Positions 26,439 through 33,983 are shown, numbered from the stretch's first letter. The stretch: DNA of 37,499 bases from Sphingomonas sp. (GCA_017849555.1 JAFIGU010000108.1:1-37499); one strand, 5' to 3'. The notes: generated by a model not told the origin, from the sequence alone. Numbers and translations are program-made.

Positions 26439-28402
26439 AACGCCTGCCCCAGCGAGACATAGACCGCGAGGCGCGAATCGCCCTTTTGCGGGTTGATCGG
26501 GGTGCCGAGATCGATGCGGATCGGGCCGAAATTGGAATAATAGCGCACGCCCAGCCCGGCGCCGTAGCGCAGCCCGGAGAATTTGGGCATCGGCGAAGTA
26601 TAGATATTGCCGCCGTCGAAGAACGGCACCACGCCGAAATTGCCCCACACCTTGACGCGCGTTTCGATCGAGAATTCGGTCAGGCTGCGCCCGCCGATCG
26701 GATCGTTATTGGGATCGCGCGGACCGATCGCCTGATAGCCATAGCCGCGCACCGACGCGCCGCCCCCGGCATAGAAGCGCCGCGACGGCGCGATCGCGTC
26801 GCGCGGCGCGCCGACGATCGTCCCCAGCCGCACCCGGCCGGCGAGCACGACGCGATCGCCGAGCGGGGTATAGGCGCTGGCGTCGATCTGGGTCCGCGCA
26901 TAAGCGAAGGCCTTGCCGAGCAGCGACAATTCGGGGCTGAGCCGCCCGCCGAGGCGGAACCCGCGGGTCGGGTTGAGCAGGTCGTCCGACCCGTCATAGG
27001 TCAGCGACAGCGGCAGCGCGGCGATATAATAGGTCCGCCGCCGCGGCTGCCCGGTCGAGGCGATCACATCGCGCTCGTCGGAACTGACCAGCTCGCCGCC
27101 GAGCGACCACACCCACGCCTTCTGGAAGAAGATATTGGTCTGCCGCTCGAGCGAGCCGGAGAGCGAGAAGGTATTCGCGGTATAGGCCAGCCGCTCGGTA
27201 TGCGAGATCGCGACCTGCGCGGTCAGCACACGATCGCGCCCTTTGAAATTGTTGCGGCGGAAGGTGAATTGCGCGAGCTGCTCCTGCGTGCCGAGCACCC
27301 CGCGCAAGGTGATCGCGCCTTCGGGCTGGAAGAAGTTGCGATGCGTCCAGCTCGCTTCGGCACGCGCGCCTTCGCCGGTGCCATAGCCCAGTTCGCCCGC
27401 GATCGTGCGCGGCGGCGCGGGCTGGAGCGCGACGTCGATGTCCACCGTATCGGGGGTCGCGCCCTCGACCGGCTTGACCGTCGCGCTCGAGACCAGCCCG
27501 GTCTGGATCAGCGCGCGGCGCAGATCGTCGAGCGCCGGCGCATAATAGGGCTTGCCGGGGGAGAAGCGCGCGATTTCCTGGACATGCTTGGCGTCGAACA
27601 CATGATTGTTGGCATTGACGCGGATTTCGCCGAAGCGCCGCACCCGGCCGGGATCGATCGTCAGATCGAGCACCGCCTCCTTCGCCGCGCGATCGACCGT
27701 CACCGCGGGCTCGCCGATCGTCGCGAAGGGGAAGCCCTGTTTGCCGACCTCATCGACCAGCCGCGCCTGCCCCGCGGCGATCGTATCGGCGTTGACCGGA
27801 TCGTTGGGCTTGACCCCGAAGGCGTCGGTCAGCGCCTTCGCCTTGTCGCCCGCGGCGGCGACGCCGTCGATCGTCACCCCGGTCAGGCGATAGAGCTGCC
27901 CCGGATCGGCGGCGAGCACCACCACCGGCTTGCCCGCCTCGGTCTCGACGCGGGTGCGCACCCGTGCGTCATAATAGCCCTCGGCGCGCAGCAAGGTGAC
28001 GAGCAAGGTCGAATCCTCGCGCGCGCGACGATCGAGCTGTGCGGCATTGGCGGGCTCGCCGTCATGCTGGTCGAGCACCGACAATTCGGCGAAGCGCTGG
28101 CGCAGCAGCGGGCTCGCCACCGCATCGATCCCGTCGATGCGATAACGGTAGCGCGTTTCGGCATTGACGTCGGCCTGCCCGGCCTCGCTCTCCGGCGGCA
28201 GCTTCGACAGATCGGGCCAGGCGACCCCGATATCGGGCATCGGCGCTAGCGGCGCATTGGGATCGAGCATGTCGCTGCCGGCCGGGGCGGGCTGCTGCGG
28301 GACGGGCGCGGGCGGCGGCGCGGGCGCGGCGGATCGCTGCTGCGCCGCGGCGGGCGGCACGGCGAGGATCGCGACCAATAATGCGGCGCCTCGCCGGATC
28401 AT
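26435..28402 (-). CDS. tamA: Outer-membrane assembly factor TamA (BamA/Omp85 family)
   Basis: 655 residues: signal peptide (MIRRGAALLVAILAVPPAAA), a proline-rich linker (about residues 24-45), POTRA domains (about 70-330) and a C-terminal 16-strand barrel. VRGYGYQAIG is the conserved loop-6 V/IRGF/Y motif, and the last strand ends in aromatic Phe (LAVYVSLGQAF). ATG 28402 gives the signal peptide directly. ATG 28471 in the same frame would add 23 residues before it and is unlikely. The overlap with tamB (TTGA) implies coupled synthesis of the two halves of the module. Confidence 0.92.
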   Translation of the reverse strand: MIRRGAALLVAILAVPPAAAQQRSAAPAPPPAPVPQQPAPAGSDMLDPNAPLAPMPDIGVAWPDLSKLPPESEAGQADVNAETRYRYRIDGIDAVASPLLRQRFAELSVLDQHDGEPANAAQLDRRAREDSTLLVTLLRAEGYYDARVRTRVETEAGKPVVVLAADPGQLYRLTGVTIDGVAAAGDKAKALTDAFGVKPNDPVNADTIAAGQARLVDEVGKQGFPFATIGEPAVTVDRAAKEAVLDLTIDPGRVRRFGEIRVNANNHVFDAKHVQEIARFSPGKPYYAPALDDLRRALIQTGLVSSATVKPVEGATPDTVDIDVALQPAPPRTIAGELGYGTGEGARAEASWTHRNFFQPEGAITLRGVLGTQEQLAQFTFRRNNFKGRDRVLTAQVAISHTERLAYTANTFSLSGSLERQTNIFFQKAWVWSLGGELVSSDERDVIASTGQPRRRTYYIAALPLSLTYDGSDDLLNPTRGFRLGGRLSPELSLLGKAFAYARTQIDASAYTPLGDRVVLAGRVRLGTIVGAPRDAIAPSRRFYAGGGASVRGYGYQAIGPRDPNNDPIGGRSLTEFSIETRVKVWGNFGVVPFFDGGNIYTSPMPKFSGLRYGAGLGVRYYSNFGPIRIDLGTPINPQKGDSRLAVYVSLGQAF

Positions 28403-28503
28403 CAGGCGGTGATAGCGTGACGCGGCGGTTAACGAAATGGGGCTGCGAACGGCTCTGCGATCAATTGACATCCGGCCTGCACGGCGGCCGCCAGCCTTCG
28501 ATC

Positions 28504-28530
28504 GTCGTGCCGGGTCTGACCCGGCATGAC
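28504..28530. repeat. Dyad upstream of tamA
   Basis: GTCGTGCCGGGT-CTG-ACCCGGCATGAC, 12-bp arms with one mismatch, lies just downstream of the 70-residue gene and upstream of tamA. It may terminate or stabilise the upstream transcript. It is related to the dyad at 17580-17606. Confidence 0.55.
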
Positions 28531-28546
28531 GAGGAACGAACGGCAA

Positions 28547-28759
28547 TCAGTGGATCGTGCCGATCGCGCGATCGGCGGCGAGCCACGCCACCAGCCGCTC
28601 GATCTGCCGCCAGTGGCAGAAATGGAGGTGGTTGCCGACGTCGCGGCTGCGGTCGGCGCGCATCGCGGCCTCGTCCTCGGCGCCGGCGCCAAAGCCACGG
28701 ATCAGCATTTCGGCATCGGCGAGCACGGCGCGGCCGGCGACAAAGGGAGGATAAGGCAT
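28547..28759 (-). CDS. Small conserved-type hypothetical protein with a His/Cys cluster
   Basis: 70 residues starting MPYPPFVAGRAVLADAEMLI. The core ADRSRDVGNHLHFCHWRQIE has alternating His and Cys (HLHFCHW) that could bind a metal or form an active site. I recall similar short proteins in sphingomonads but cannot name a family. ATG 28759 is the start, with no clear ribosome site. It is on the same strand as tamA, 144 bases upstream. The His/Cys cluster and consistent codon use support a real gene. Confidence 0.65.
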   Translation of the reverse strand: MPYPPFVAGRAVLADAEMLIRGFGAGAEDEAAMRADRSRDVGNHLHFCHWRQIERLVAWLAADRAIGTIH

Positions 28760-28876
28760 GGAGGGGCGGCGATAGCGGCAAGGTGCCTAAGACGCGGTTC
28801 GGGAATTAGGTTTCCAAAGCATTGTCGCGCGCAACCCGCTGGCGTCGCGCGTCGAGCCGTGGCAAGGCGCGCGGCG

Positions 28877-29050
28877 ATGCCCGACCAGCCTTCCAAACCC
28901 TCCGCCGCGGGCGGTTTCCTTATCGCCGCCGGCGTGCTGGGCGGCGCGATCCTCGGCTTCGCCGCCGGCCAGCCGACGATCGGGGTGCTGATCGGGCTGA
29001 CGGTGACCGTCGCGATCTCGGTCGCGATGTGGTGGCGCGAGCGGGGGTAA
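28877..29050 (+). CDS. Small two-helix membrane protein, hypothetical
   Basis: 57 residues. A short polar N-terminus (MPDQPSKPSAAG) precedes two hydrophobic stretches (GFLIAAGVLGGAILGFAAG and IGVLIGLTVTVAISVAMWW), and the end is charged (RERG). Two inner-membrane helices with a short GQPT turn are predicted by eye. There is no recognised family. The larger open frame upstream overlaps the divergent 70-residue gene and is not believed. The function is unknown. Confidence 0.6.
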   Translation: MPDQPSKPSAAGGFLIAAGVLGGAILGFAAGQPTIGVLIGLTVTVAISVAMWWRERG

Positions 29051-29187
29051 GGGGAAAGCCCCGCCATCGACATACGGGGGGCCCCCGGCGAGCGGCCGGC
29101 GACCAAATTGCCTGATGACGGCTCCCTACAATACGCCGGTCGGTCGATCGGTTACATTACCCCCGCACCTATCCGGGGAGGAAAGCG

Positions 29188-29916
29188 ATGACCACGATCG
29201 CCGCGCGGCGCGCAATGCGCGCCGGGGAGACCAGCCAAGCATTCTACGTGTGGATTTCGCTGGCGATGGCCGCGGTGTTCGTCGGGGGGCTTTCGCACCC
29301 CACGCCCTGGGATTTTATCGACACGCCCCCGCTGCCGATGCTGCTGCACGTTCATGGTGCGATCTTCACCTTGTGGGTCTTTCTGTTCGTCGCGCAACCG
29401 GCATTGATCGCTCGAGGGTCGGTCCGACTGCACCGGCGAGTCGGCTGGATCGGGCTGGGTCTCGCCGTGGCGATGGTCGCGATGGGCGTGGCGGCAACGC
29501 TTTTCGCCATTCGAAATCGCCTGATTCCGCCGTTTTTTCCTCCAACCGTGTTCATGGTGATGAACCTCATCGGCATTCTCACCTTCGGAGGTTTGGTCAC
29601 GGCGGGTCTGGTCATGCGCCGGAAGCGGCAGTGGCATAAACGGCTGATGCTCTGCGCAACCATTTCGATTCTCGGCCCCGGGCTGGGGCGTCTCCTGCCG
29701 ATGGCCTCCTTCGGCGCGGCGGCGCCGCTTGTCATGTTCGGCGCGATCTTGCTGTTCGGCGTGGTGGCGATGGCCGCCGATCTGATCGCGCGGGGGCGGA
29801 TCCATCCGGCCTATTTCTGGGGCGTGGGCACGATTCTGGTGACGGAACTCGCGATCGGGCCGTTGGCGTTTTCGCCACCCGCAGCCGAACTGCTTCGCTT
29901 CATCCAGTCCGTCTGA
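29188..29916 (+). CDS. Multi-spanning membrane protein, possibly DUF2306-like
   Basis: 242 residues with about six or seven hydrophobic helices. Conserved-looking histidines occur at or near helix ends: LLHVHGAIFTLWVFLF, RLHRRVGWIGLGLA and WHKRLMLCATISI. The HG and LHRRxG spacing resembles DUF2306-type or cytochrome-b561-like membrane proteins, but the match is weak. GGGGAGGAAAGCG gives a strong ribosome site before ATG 29188. It is an isolated gene; the convergent neighbour is the S24 repressor. Haem binding is conceivable but unproven. Confidence 0.75.
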   Translation: MTTIAARRAMRAGETSQAFYVWISLAMAAVFVGGLSHPTPWDFIDTPPLPMLLHVHGAIFTLWVFLFVAQPALIARGSVRLHRRVGWIGLGLAVAMVAMGVAATLFAIRNRLIPPFFPPTVFMVMNLIGILTFGGLVTAGLVMRRKRQWHKRLMLCATISILGPGLGRLLPMASFGAAAPLVMFGAILLFGVVAMAADLIARGRIHPAYFWGVGTILVTELAIGPLAFSPPAAELLRFIQSV

Positions 29917-29984
29917 CCTGCATGTAGATTCGGGCTTTTGGGAACACACCTGCGCTTCGGATCGAAGCAACGGTCGATGAGGTC

Positions 29985-30605
29985 TTACATCCCCCGCAAC
30001 AGCAGCTTCACCCGCCCGATCACCGCAATCTCCGCCACCGGCGCGGCGATCGTCGCATAGCCGGGATTGTCGCTGGCGATCGTCAGCGTCTCGCCCGCGC
30101 GCGTCACGCGCTTGACCAGCAGGTCGCCGTCGCGGCGCAGCACGAAGATCGCGCCGGTGCGCCCGACCCGCCGGTCGCCGCGGTCGACCACCAGCCGGTC
30201 GCCGTCGAGGACGGTCGGCGCCATCGACTCGCCCCGCGCGGTGATCACCGAGGCCTGTCGCGCCGCGACCCCCGCCGCGGCCAGCGTTTCCGCCGCGAAG
30301 CTTAGCGGGCGCAGCAGCCGCTCCGACCCCACGTCCGCCCCCGCGCCCGCCGCCGCCTCGACCGCCAGCCACGGCAGCTCGACCGTCGCGCCGGCCCCCG
30401 CCGGGCCGCCGAGCAGCGCTTCCTCGACGCCGAAGAAGGTCGCGAGCGCGCGCCGGTCGTCCTCCGCCAGCCGGCGCGGCGAGCCGCGGCCGACGAATTG
30501 CTGGAGATAGGCGACATTGCGCCCGAGCATCGCGGAGAGCGCGGCAAGGCTCACGCCGCGCGCCTCGGCCAGCCGCATCAGCGCCTCGCGGGGATCTTCA
30601 GCCAT
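29985..30605 (-). CDS. S24 family peptidase / LexA-like XRE repressor
   Basis: 206 residues. An N-terminal helix-turn-helix-like region spans about residues 8-60 (RLAEARGVSLAALSAMLGRN). A C-terminal S24 domain has catalytic Ser127 in ITARGESMAPT and Lys165 in DLLVKRV. A possible Ala-Gly cleavage site lies in LAVEAAAGAGADVGSE, about 40 residues before the Ser, as in CI-type repressors. RecA-stimulated self-cleavage is therefore plausible. It is not LexA itself by its N-terminus. The gene is divergent from two small genes across a 92-base gap holding a palindrome and a LexA-type box. Confidence 0.9.
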   Translation of the reverse strand: MAEDPREALMRLAEARGVSLAALSAMLGRNVAYLQQFVGRGSPRRLAEDDRRALATFFGVEEALLGGPAGAGATVELPWLAVEAAAGAGADVGSERLLRPLSFAAETLAAAGVAARQASVITARGESMAPTVLDGDRLVVDRGDRRVGRTGAIFVLRRDGDLLVKRVTRAGETLTIASDNPGYATIAAPVAEIAVIGRVKLLLRGM

Positions 30606-30620
30606 GCCGCATCCTAGTCG

Positions 30621-30634
30621 CAGGAAATTTCCTG
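30621..30634. promoter_or_regulatory. Perfect 14-bp palindrome, putative S24-repressor operator
   Basis: CAGGAAATTTCCTG is a perfect palindrome, 15 bases upstream of the S24 repressor start and facing the small divergent genes. A symmetric site next to a dimeric HTH repressor gene is the expected autoregulatory operator. This is inference from position and symmetry. Confidence 0.55.
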
Positions 30635-30655
30635 GACAAGTTGGAAAATCTGTTA

Positions 30656-30670
30656 GAACAAATAGCGAAC
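30656..30670. promoter_or_regulatory. Putative LexA (SOS) box
   Basis: GAAC-AAATAGC-GAAC is the reverse complement of GTTC-N7-GTTC, the known alphaproteobacterial LexA consensus, and matches at all eight fixed positions. It sits 28 bases before the first small gene and 51 bases upstream of the S24 gene start. DNA-damage induction of one or both transcripts is predicted. Confidence 0.65.
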
Positions 30671-30697
30671 ACTTTGGGAATCGGGAGGCGAGTCGCC

Positions 30698-30871
30698 ATG
30701 TCGCTGTTGACCAAGATCGATTGCTTTTTGCGCCAGAGCGGGATGCCGCCGACGACCTTCGGCCGCCGCGCCGCGAACGATCCGCGGCTGGTGGGCGACA
30801 TGCGGCTCGGGCGGGTGCCGGGGCCGGCGCTGACCGCGCGGGTCGAGGCGTTTATCGCGGGGGCGCAATGA
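30698..30871 (+). CDS. Small basic protein, possible DNA-binding, divergent from S24 repressor
   Basis: 57 residues: MSLLTKIDCFLRQSG then PPTTFGRRAANDPRLVGDMR and a helical tail. The TFGRRAANDPRLVGDMRLGR stretch looks like a minimal helix-turn-helix with a conserved Arg pattern. GGGAGG stands about ten bases before ATG 30698. The stop overlaps the next ATG (ATGA). I recall similar short proteins beside S24 genes in sphingomonads, but have no family name. The likely role is a companion regulator (inference). Confidence 0.75.
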   Translation: MSLLTKIDCFLRQSGMPPTTFGRRAANDPRLVGDMRLGRVPGPALTARVEAFIAGAQ

Positions 30872-31182
30872 TGCGCGGGCCGGGTGCGGCGCGGCTGCTC
30901 GAACGCGCGCTGACCGCGGCGGCGTCGCGCGCCGGCGCGTCGATCGCGATCGGCGCCGCCCGCGCGACCGACTGGCAGAGCGCGACCTTCGCCGGGCAGC
31001 GCCACGAGATCACCGTTGAAGGCGAGACGGGACCGGCGCTCGATCGCTGGCTGGAAACGCTGGCGGAGGCCGATCTGCCGCTCGCCGGGCATCTCGTCGC
31101 GGATATCGCGGTCGCGGCGCTTGCGCGGAATGCGGCGCGGACCGCGTTCGTGATCGAGGCGCTGACCGTGGAGGAGAGCTAA
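30868..31182 (+). CDS. Hypothetical protein, 104 residues, coupled to the small basic gene
   Basis: Begins MMRGPGAARLLERALTAA. It contains WQSATFAGQRHEITVEGE and LAGHLVADIAVAALARN, reading as a compact alpha/beta domain with a final strand (AFVIEALTVEES). It has no signal, no membrane segment and no known family. Its ATG overlaps the upstream stop, so it is probably translated only together with the 57-residue protein. It should share the control of the LexA-type box at 30656-30670. Confidence 0.75.
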   Translation: MMRGPGAARLLERALTAAASRAGASIAIGAARATDWQSATFAGQRHEITVEGETGPALDRWLETLAEADLPLAGHLVADIAVAALARNAARTAFVIEALTVEES

Positions 31183-31202
31183 GCTCCCCTCCGCCCGCCT
31201 AA

Positions 31203-31230
31203 CTCCCCTCCCTTGTTCAAGGGAAAGGAG
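31203..31230. terminator. Imperfect pyrimidine-rich hairpin at convergent gene ends
   Basis: CTCCCCTCCCTT (31203-31214) pairs with AAGGGAAAGGAG (31219-31230) around GTTC with two mismatches. It lies between the 104-residue gene and the convergent cinA-like gene and belongs to the family also found at 14431, 22201, 22281 and 36146. Confidence 0.5.
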
Positions 31231-31245
31231 CAGAAGGAAGCAGGT

Positions 31246-32004
31246 TCAAATCCCGCCCGCCACCGTCGGATACCCCGCCGCCGCCAGCGCCACGGCAAGT
31301 TCGGCCATGCAGCGCTCGACCTGATCCGCATCGGGCGAGCGGATGACGAAATTGGCCCCGGTGCGCCCCTCGCGGAAGAAGGGATAGCTGCCGATCGCCA
31401 CCCCTTCATGCGCGCGCTCGGCGGCGGCGAGCAGATCGGCGATCTCGCTCTCCGGCGCCCAGCTGCCGATCGTCCCGCTGACCACCGGGCGCCCGCCCTC
31501 GAGCGTCCCGGTCAACGCGTCGAGCATCCCCGCGGTGATGTGCGGCACCCCGGCCATGATGAACAGATTGCCGATGCGGATCCCGGGCGCGCCCGACATG
31601 CGGTTCTCGATCAGTTCGGCGCCTTCGGGCACCCGCGCCATCCGCAGCCGCGCCTCGGTCGCGCCGCCGCGGGTCGCATAATAACGTTCGAGCACCGCCA
31701 CCGCGCCCGGGTGGTGCACCACCCCGACCCCCAAGGCCGCGGCGATCGCGTCGACGGTGATATCGTCATGCGTCGGGCCGATCCCGCCGGTGGTGAAGAG
31801 ATAATCGTTGCGCACCCGCAGGGCGTTGACCGCCTCGACGATCGCCTCCTGCCGATCGGCGACGATGCGCACCTCGGCCAGCCGGATGCCCTGGACGTTG
31901 AGCCATTGCGCGATCTGCGCGACATTCTTGTCCTGCGTGCGCCCGGAAAGAATCTCGTCGCCGATGACGACGAGCGCGGCGGTCCAGATGCGTTCCTCTA
32001 CCAT
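31246..32004 (-). CDS. Competence/damage-inducible protein CinA-like, MoaB/Mog domain only
   Basis: 252 residues of the molybdopterin-binding MoaB/Mog/CinA-N fold. ALVVIGDEILSGRTQDKNV at the N-terminus and LFTTGGIGPTHDDITVDAI are diagnostic. The C-terminal PncC (nicotinamide nucleotide amidase) domain of full-length CinA is absent, as in many alphaproteobacterial versions. CinA-N enzymes are reported as ADP-ribose or NMN-related pyrophosphatases; the exact role here is unproven. ATG 32004 follows GGGAGGCGC. It is divergent from the methionine aminopeptidase gene with a 53-base gap. Confidence 0.9.
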   Translation of the reverse strand: MVEERIWTAALVVIGDEILSGRTQDKNVAQIAQWLNVQGIRLAEVRIVADRQEAIVEAVNALRVRNDYLFTTGGIGPTHDDITVDAIAAALGVGVVHHPGAVAVLERYYATRGGATEARLRMARVPEGAELIENRMSGAPGIRIGNLFIMAGVPHITAGMLDALTGTLEGGRPVVSGTIGSWAPESEIADLLAAAERAHEGVAIGSYPFFREGRTGANFVIRSPDADQVERCMAELAVALAAAGYPTVAGGI

Positions 32005-32057
32005 GCGCCTCCCGCATAGCCTCGCCAATCGCGCTTCGCCACGCTATATCATTCGGC

Positions 32058-32885
32058 ATGACCGAATATGTGACTGTAACCAGCGATGCGCCGCTCGGGC
32101 GCAACGGCGCGATCAAGCTGCACGGCCCCGACGCCTTCGAAGGGATGCGCCGCGCGGGCAAGCTCGCCGCCGAGACGCTCGACATGGTCGTGCCGCACAT
32201 GGTGCCCGGGGTGTCGACCGCGGAGATCGACCGGCTGATCCACGATTTCATCCTCGCCAATGGCGGCGTGCCCGCGACGCTCGGCTATCGCGGCTATACG
32301 CACAGCTCGTGCATCTCGATCAATCATGTCGTCTGCCACGGGATTCCCAGCGACAAGGTTTTGAAATCAGGCGATATCGTCAATGTCGACGTGACCCCGA
32401 TCCTCGACGGCTGGCACGGCGATTCGAGCCGCATGTATCTGATCGGCGACGTGCCGCTGAAGGCCAAGCGGCTGGTCGACGTGACCTATGAATGCCTGAT
32501 GCTCGGGATCGAGCAGGCCAAGCCGGGCAATCATCTCGGCGACGTCGCCAATGCGATCCAGCGTTATGCCGAGACGCATCGCTACGGCGTGGTGCGCGAT
32601 TTCTGCGGCCACGGGCTCGGCCGGCTGTTCCACGACGCGCCCGAGGTGATCCACGTCGGCCGCCCCGGCACCGGGCCAGAGCTCAAGCCCGGGATGATCT
32701 TCACGATCGAGCCGATGATCAACATCGGCCGCCCCGACGTGAAGCTGCTCGACGACGGCTGGACCGCGGTGACCCGCGACCGTTCGCTGTCGGCGCAGTT
32801 CGAACATTCGATCGGGATCACCGAGGACGGGTGCGAGATCTTCACGCTCTCGCCCAAGGGGCTCGACCGGCCGCCCTACGCATAA
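32058..32885 (+). CDS. map: Methionine aminopeptidase, type I
   Basis: Removes the initiator Met from nascent proteins. 275 residues with the complete metal set by position: D111 in NVDVTP, D122 in GDSSRMY, H185 in CGHGLGRLFH, E218 in FTIEPMIN and E249 in QFEHSIGI. The 11-residue spacing between the two Asp ligands matches the E. coli enzyme. GIPSDKVLKSGD and the GLGRLFHDAPEV region are type-I features. A strong terminator follows directly, so the gene is probably monocistronic. It is an essential housekeeping enzyme. Confidence 0.97.
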   Translation: MTEYVTVTSDAPLGRNGAIKLHGPDAFEGMRRAGKLAAETLDMVVPHMVPGVSTAEIDRLIHDFILANGGVPATLGYRGYTHSSCISINHVVCHGIPSDKVLKSGDIVNVDVTPILDGWHGDSSRMYLIGDVPLKAKRLVDVTYECLMLGIEQAKPGNHLGDVANAIQRYAETHRYGVVRDFCGHGLGRLFHDAPEVIHVGRPGTGPELKPGMIFTIEPMINIGRPDVKLLDDGWTAVTRDRSLSAQFEHSIGITEDGCEIFTLSPKGLDRPPYA

Positions 32886-32888
32886 AAC

Positions 32889-32912
32889 GCCGGCGGTCGC
32901 GCCGGCTTCTTT
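32889..32912 (+). terminator. Rho-independent terminator after map
   Basis: GCCGGCG (32889-32895) pairs with CGCCGGC (32900-32906) around GTCG, followed by TTCTTT. It starts three bases after the map stop codon. Confidence 0.8.
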
Positions 32913-33002
32913 GTGCTCCCGCGAAGGCCCCCATCAAAGTATTACTTTGATGGGAACCCAAGGCGGAAGCCCAGACTGGGTCCCCGCCTTCGCGGGGACA
33001 CA
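32912..33002. repeat. Composite repeat, long form, copy B (inverted relative to copy A)
   Basis: 91 bp. The inner hairpin CCCATCAAAGT-ATT-ACTTTGATGGG lies at 32930-32954. Its reverse complement matches copy A at 11106-11195 closely. Compared with the short form at 2169-2223 it has exactly 36 extra bases, framed by GCCTT direct repeats. It lies between map and the LssY-like gene. Confidence 0.85.
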
Positions 33003-33040
33003 AGGGCGCTACCACAACGGCACTATAATGCTCCGATCCA

Positions 33041-33076
33041 CCCCGGCGCAGGCCGGGGTCCAGTCGCGATCGGCCC
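33041..33076. repeat. Half copy of the GGCGAAGGCC repeat
   Basis: CCCCGGCGCAGGCCGGGGTC and the following CAGTCGCGATCGGCCC match 751-786 with about three differences. The second arm of the inverted repeat is missing. It ends at the stop codon of the LssY-like gene. Confidence 0.6.
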
Positions 33077-33819
33077 TAGCCCACGCTGCCCTGGCACCCA
33101 CCCAGCCGATAGACGTGGATCATCCCATCGGTGCGATATCGGTCCCCGCCGCCGTTGCGGTGCCAGCCGGGGGCGATGCGCGAGGATTGCGCGCCGATCA
33201 GCTGTGCGCCGCTCGCCTGGAGCAGCGCCCCCGCGGCATTGCGCTCGGCATCGACGTCGCGCCCGATATGATGCGTCACCTGCAGCGTGAACAGGCTCAG
33301 CCCGACCCCGCGGTCGAAGGTCGCCGCCGCCAGCCAGTCGCGCGGGCCGATCTGCCAGAAGCGGATATGGTGGCGCTTGTCGGCGCTGCGCCCGGCGTCG
33401 CGCTGGAATGCGAATTCCTGCATCCGATCGGCGACATAGAGCGGGCTGACCGGCGCCGTCGGATAGGGCCGCGCGAAGACCACGCTCGCCGCGATGCCGA
33501 GCGCCGAACGGAAATCGACCGGATCGCTCCCCGACCAGCCCGCGCGACGGAACGCGCAGTCGATCGCCGCGCGCTCGCCGATCAGCCGCAGATTGATCGG
33601 ATCGCCCGGAATGTCCTGCGCGGTATAGGAAACGAGCTCGTCGCGCTTGCCGATCAATTTATGCTCGTGGCGGCTCCACAATCGCGGCAACCCGCCATAG
33701 GCCATCGCGAACCACAATGACGGCACGCCGAGCAGCACCAGCGCGGCGATCGTGCCCCAGCCCCACCGCCGCCGTGCGCGGTCGTCGGGCAGGATCGTGG
33801 ACAGGCCGGCGCCGGGCAT
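33076..33819 (-). CDS. LssY C-terminal domain protein with membrane anchor
   Basis: 247 residues. One N-terminal transmembrane helix (WGWGTIAALVLLGVPSLWFA) precedes a periplasmic LssY-C domain. INLRLIGERAAIDCAFRRAG, VADRMQEFAFQRDAG, HHIRFWQIG and GLSLFTLQVTHHIGRDVDAE are typical. LssY-C is often fused to DedA/PAP2 membrane phosphatase domains; here it stands alone. ATG 33819 is preferred to TTG 33843, with no clear ribosome site for either. The function of the domain is poorly known; a link to lipid or envelope metabolism is inference. Confidence 0.8.
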   Translation of the reverse strand: MPGAGLSTILPDDRARRRWGWGTIAALVLLGVPSLWFAMAYGGLPRLWSRHEHKLIGKRDELVSYTAQDIPGDPINLRLIGERAAIDCAFRRAGWSGSDPVDFRSALGIAASVVFARPYPTAPVSPLYVADRMQEFAFQRDAGRSADKRHHIRFWQIGPRDWLAAATFDRGVGLSLFTLQVTHHIGRDVDAERNAAGALLQASGAQLIGAQSSRIAPGWHRNGGGDRYRTDGMIHVYRLGGCQGSVG

Positions 33820-33983
33820 CGGCGAATGCTGCCGCGCTTTCAAGACGCTGACAATGGCTCTGCGCGACCGGGCGGCGCATCCGTACCCGGCTTTCTAAAG
33901 CGTGCCTTTAAGCAAGACGACTTACCCCCTTCCCTTCCTTTCAATCCTGCGCCACCATCACGCGAAAAGCGTAGGAGGGGCAT

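Noticed and set aside
24312..26462. 716-codon plus-strand open frame opposite tamB
   Set aside because: It is antisense to tamB and rich in Arg, Asp, Pro and His, as expected from a GC-rich shadow frame. No family motifs or ribosome site are seen.
26486..28249. 587-codon plus-strand open frame opposite tamA
   Set aside because: Same shadow effect: low-complexity Arg/Asp/Gly composition, while the minus-strand frame has clear POTRA and barrel motifs.
28403..28471. Longer TamA N-terminus from ATG 28471
   Set aside because: It would place 23 basic residues before a good signal peptide; ATG 28402 gives the signal peptide directly.
31238..31262. GGTTCAAATCCCGCCCGCC, resembling the T-arm and 3' end of a tRNA
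   Set aside because: No matching acceptor stem, D-arm or anticodon arm lies upstream, and most of it is the coding end of the cinA-like gene. There is no integrase nearby to suggest an attachment site.
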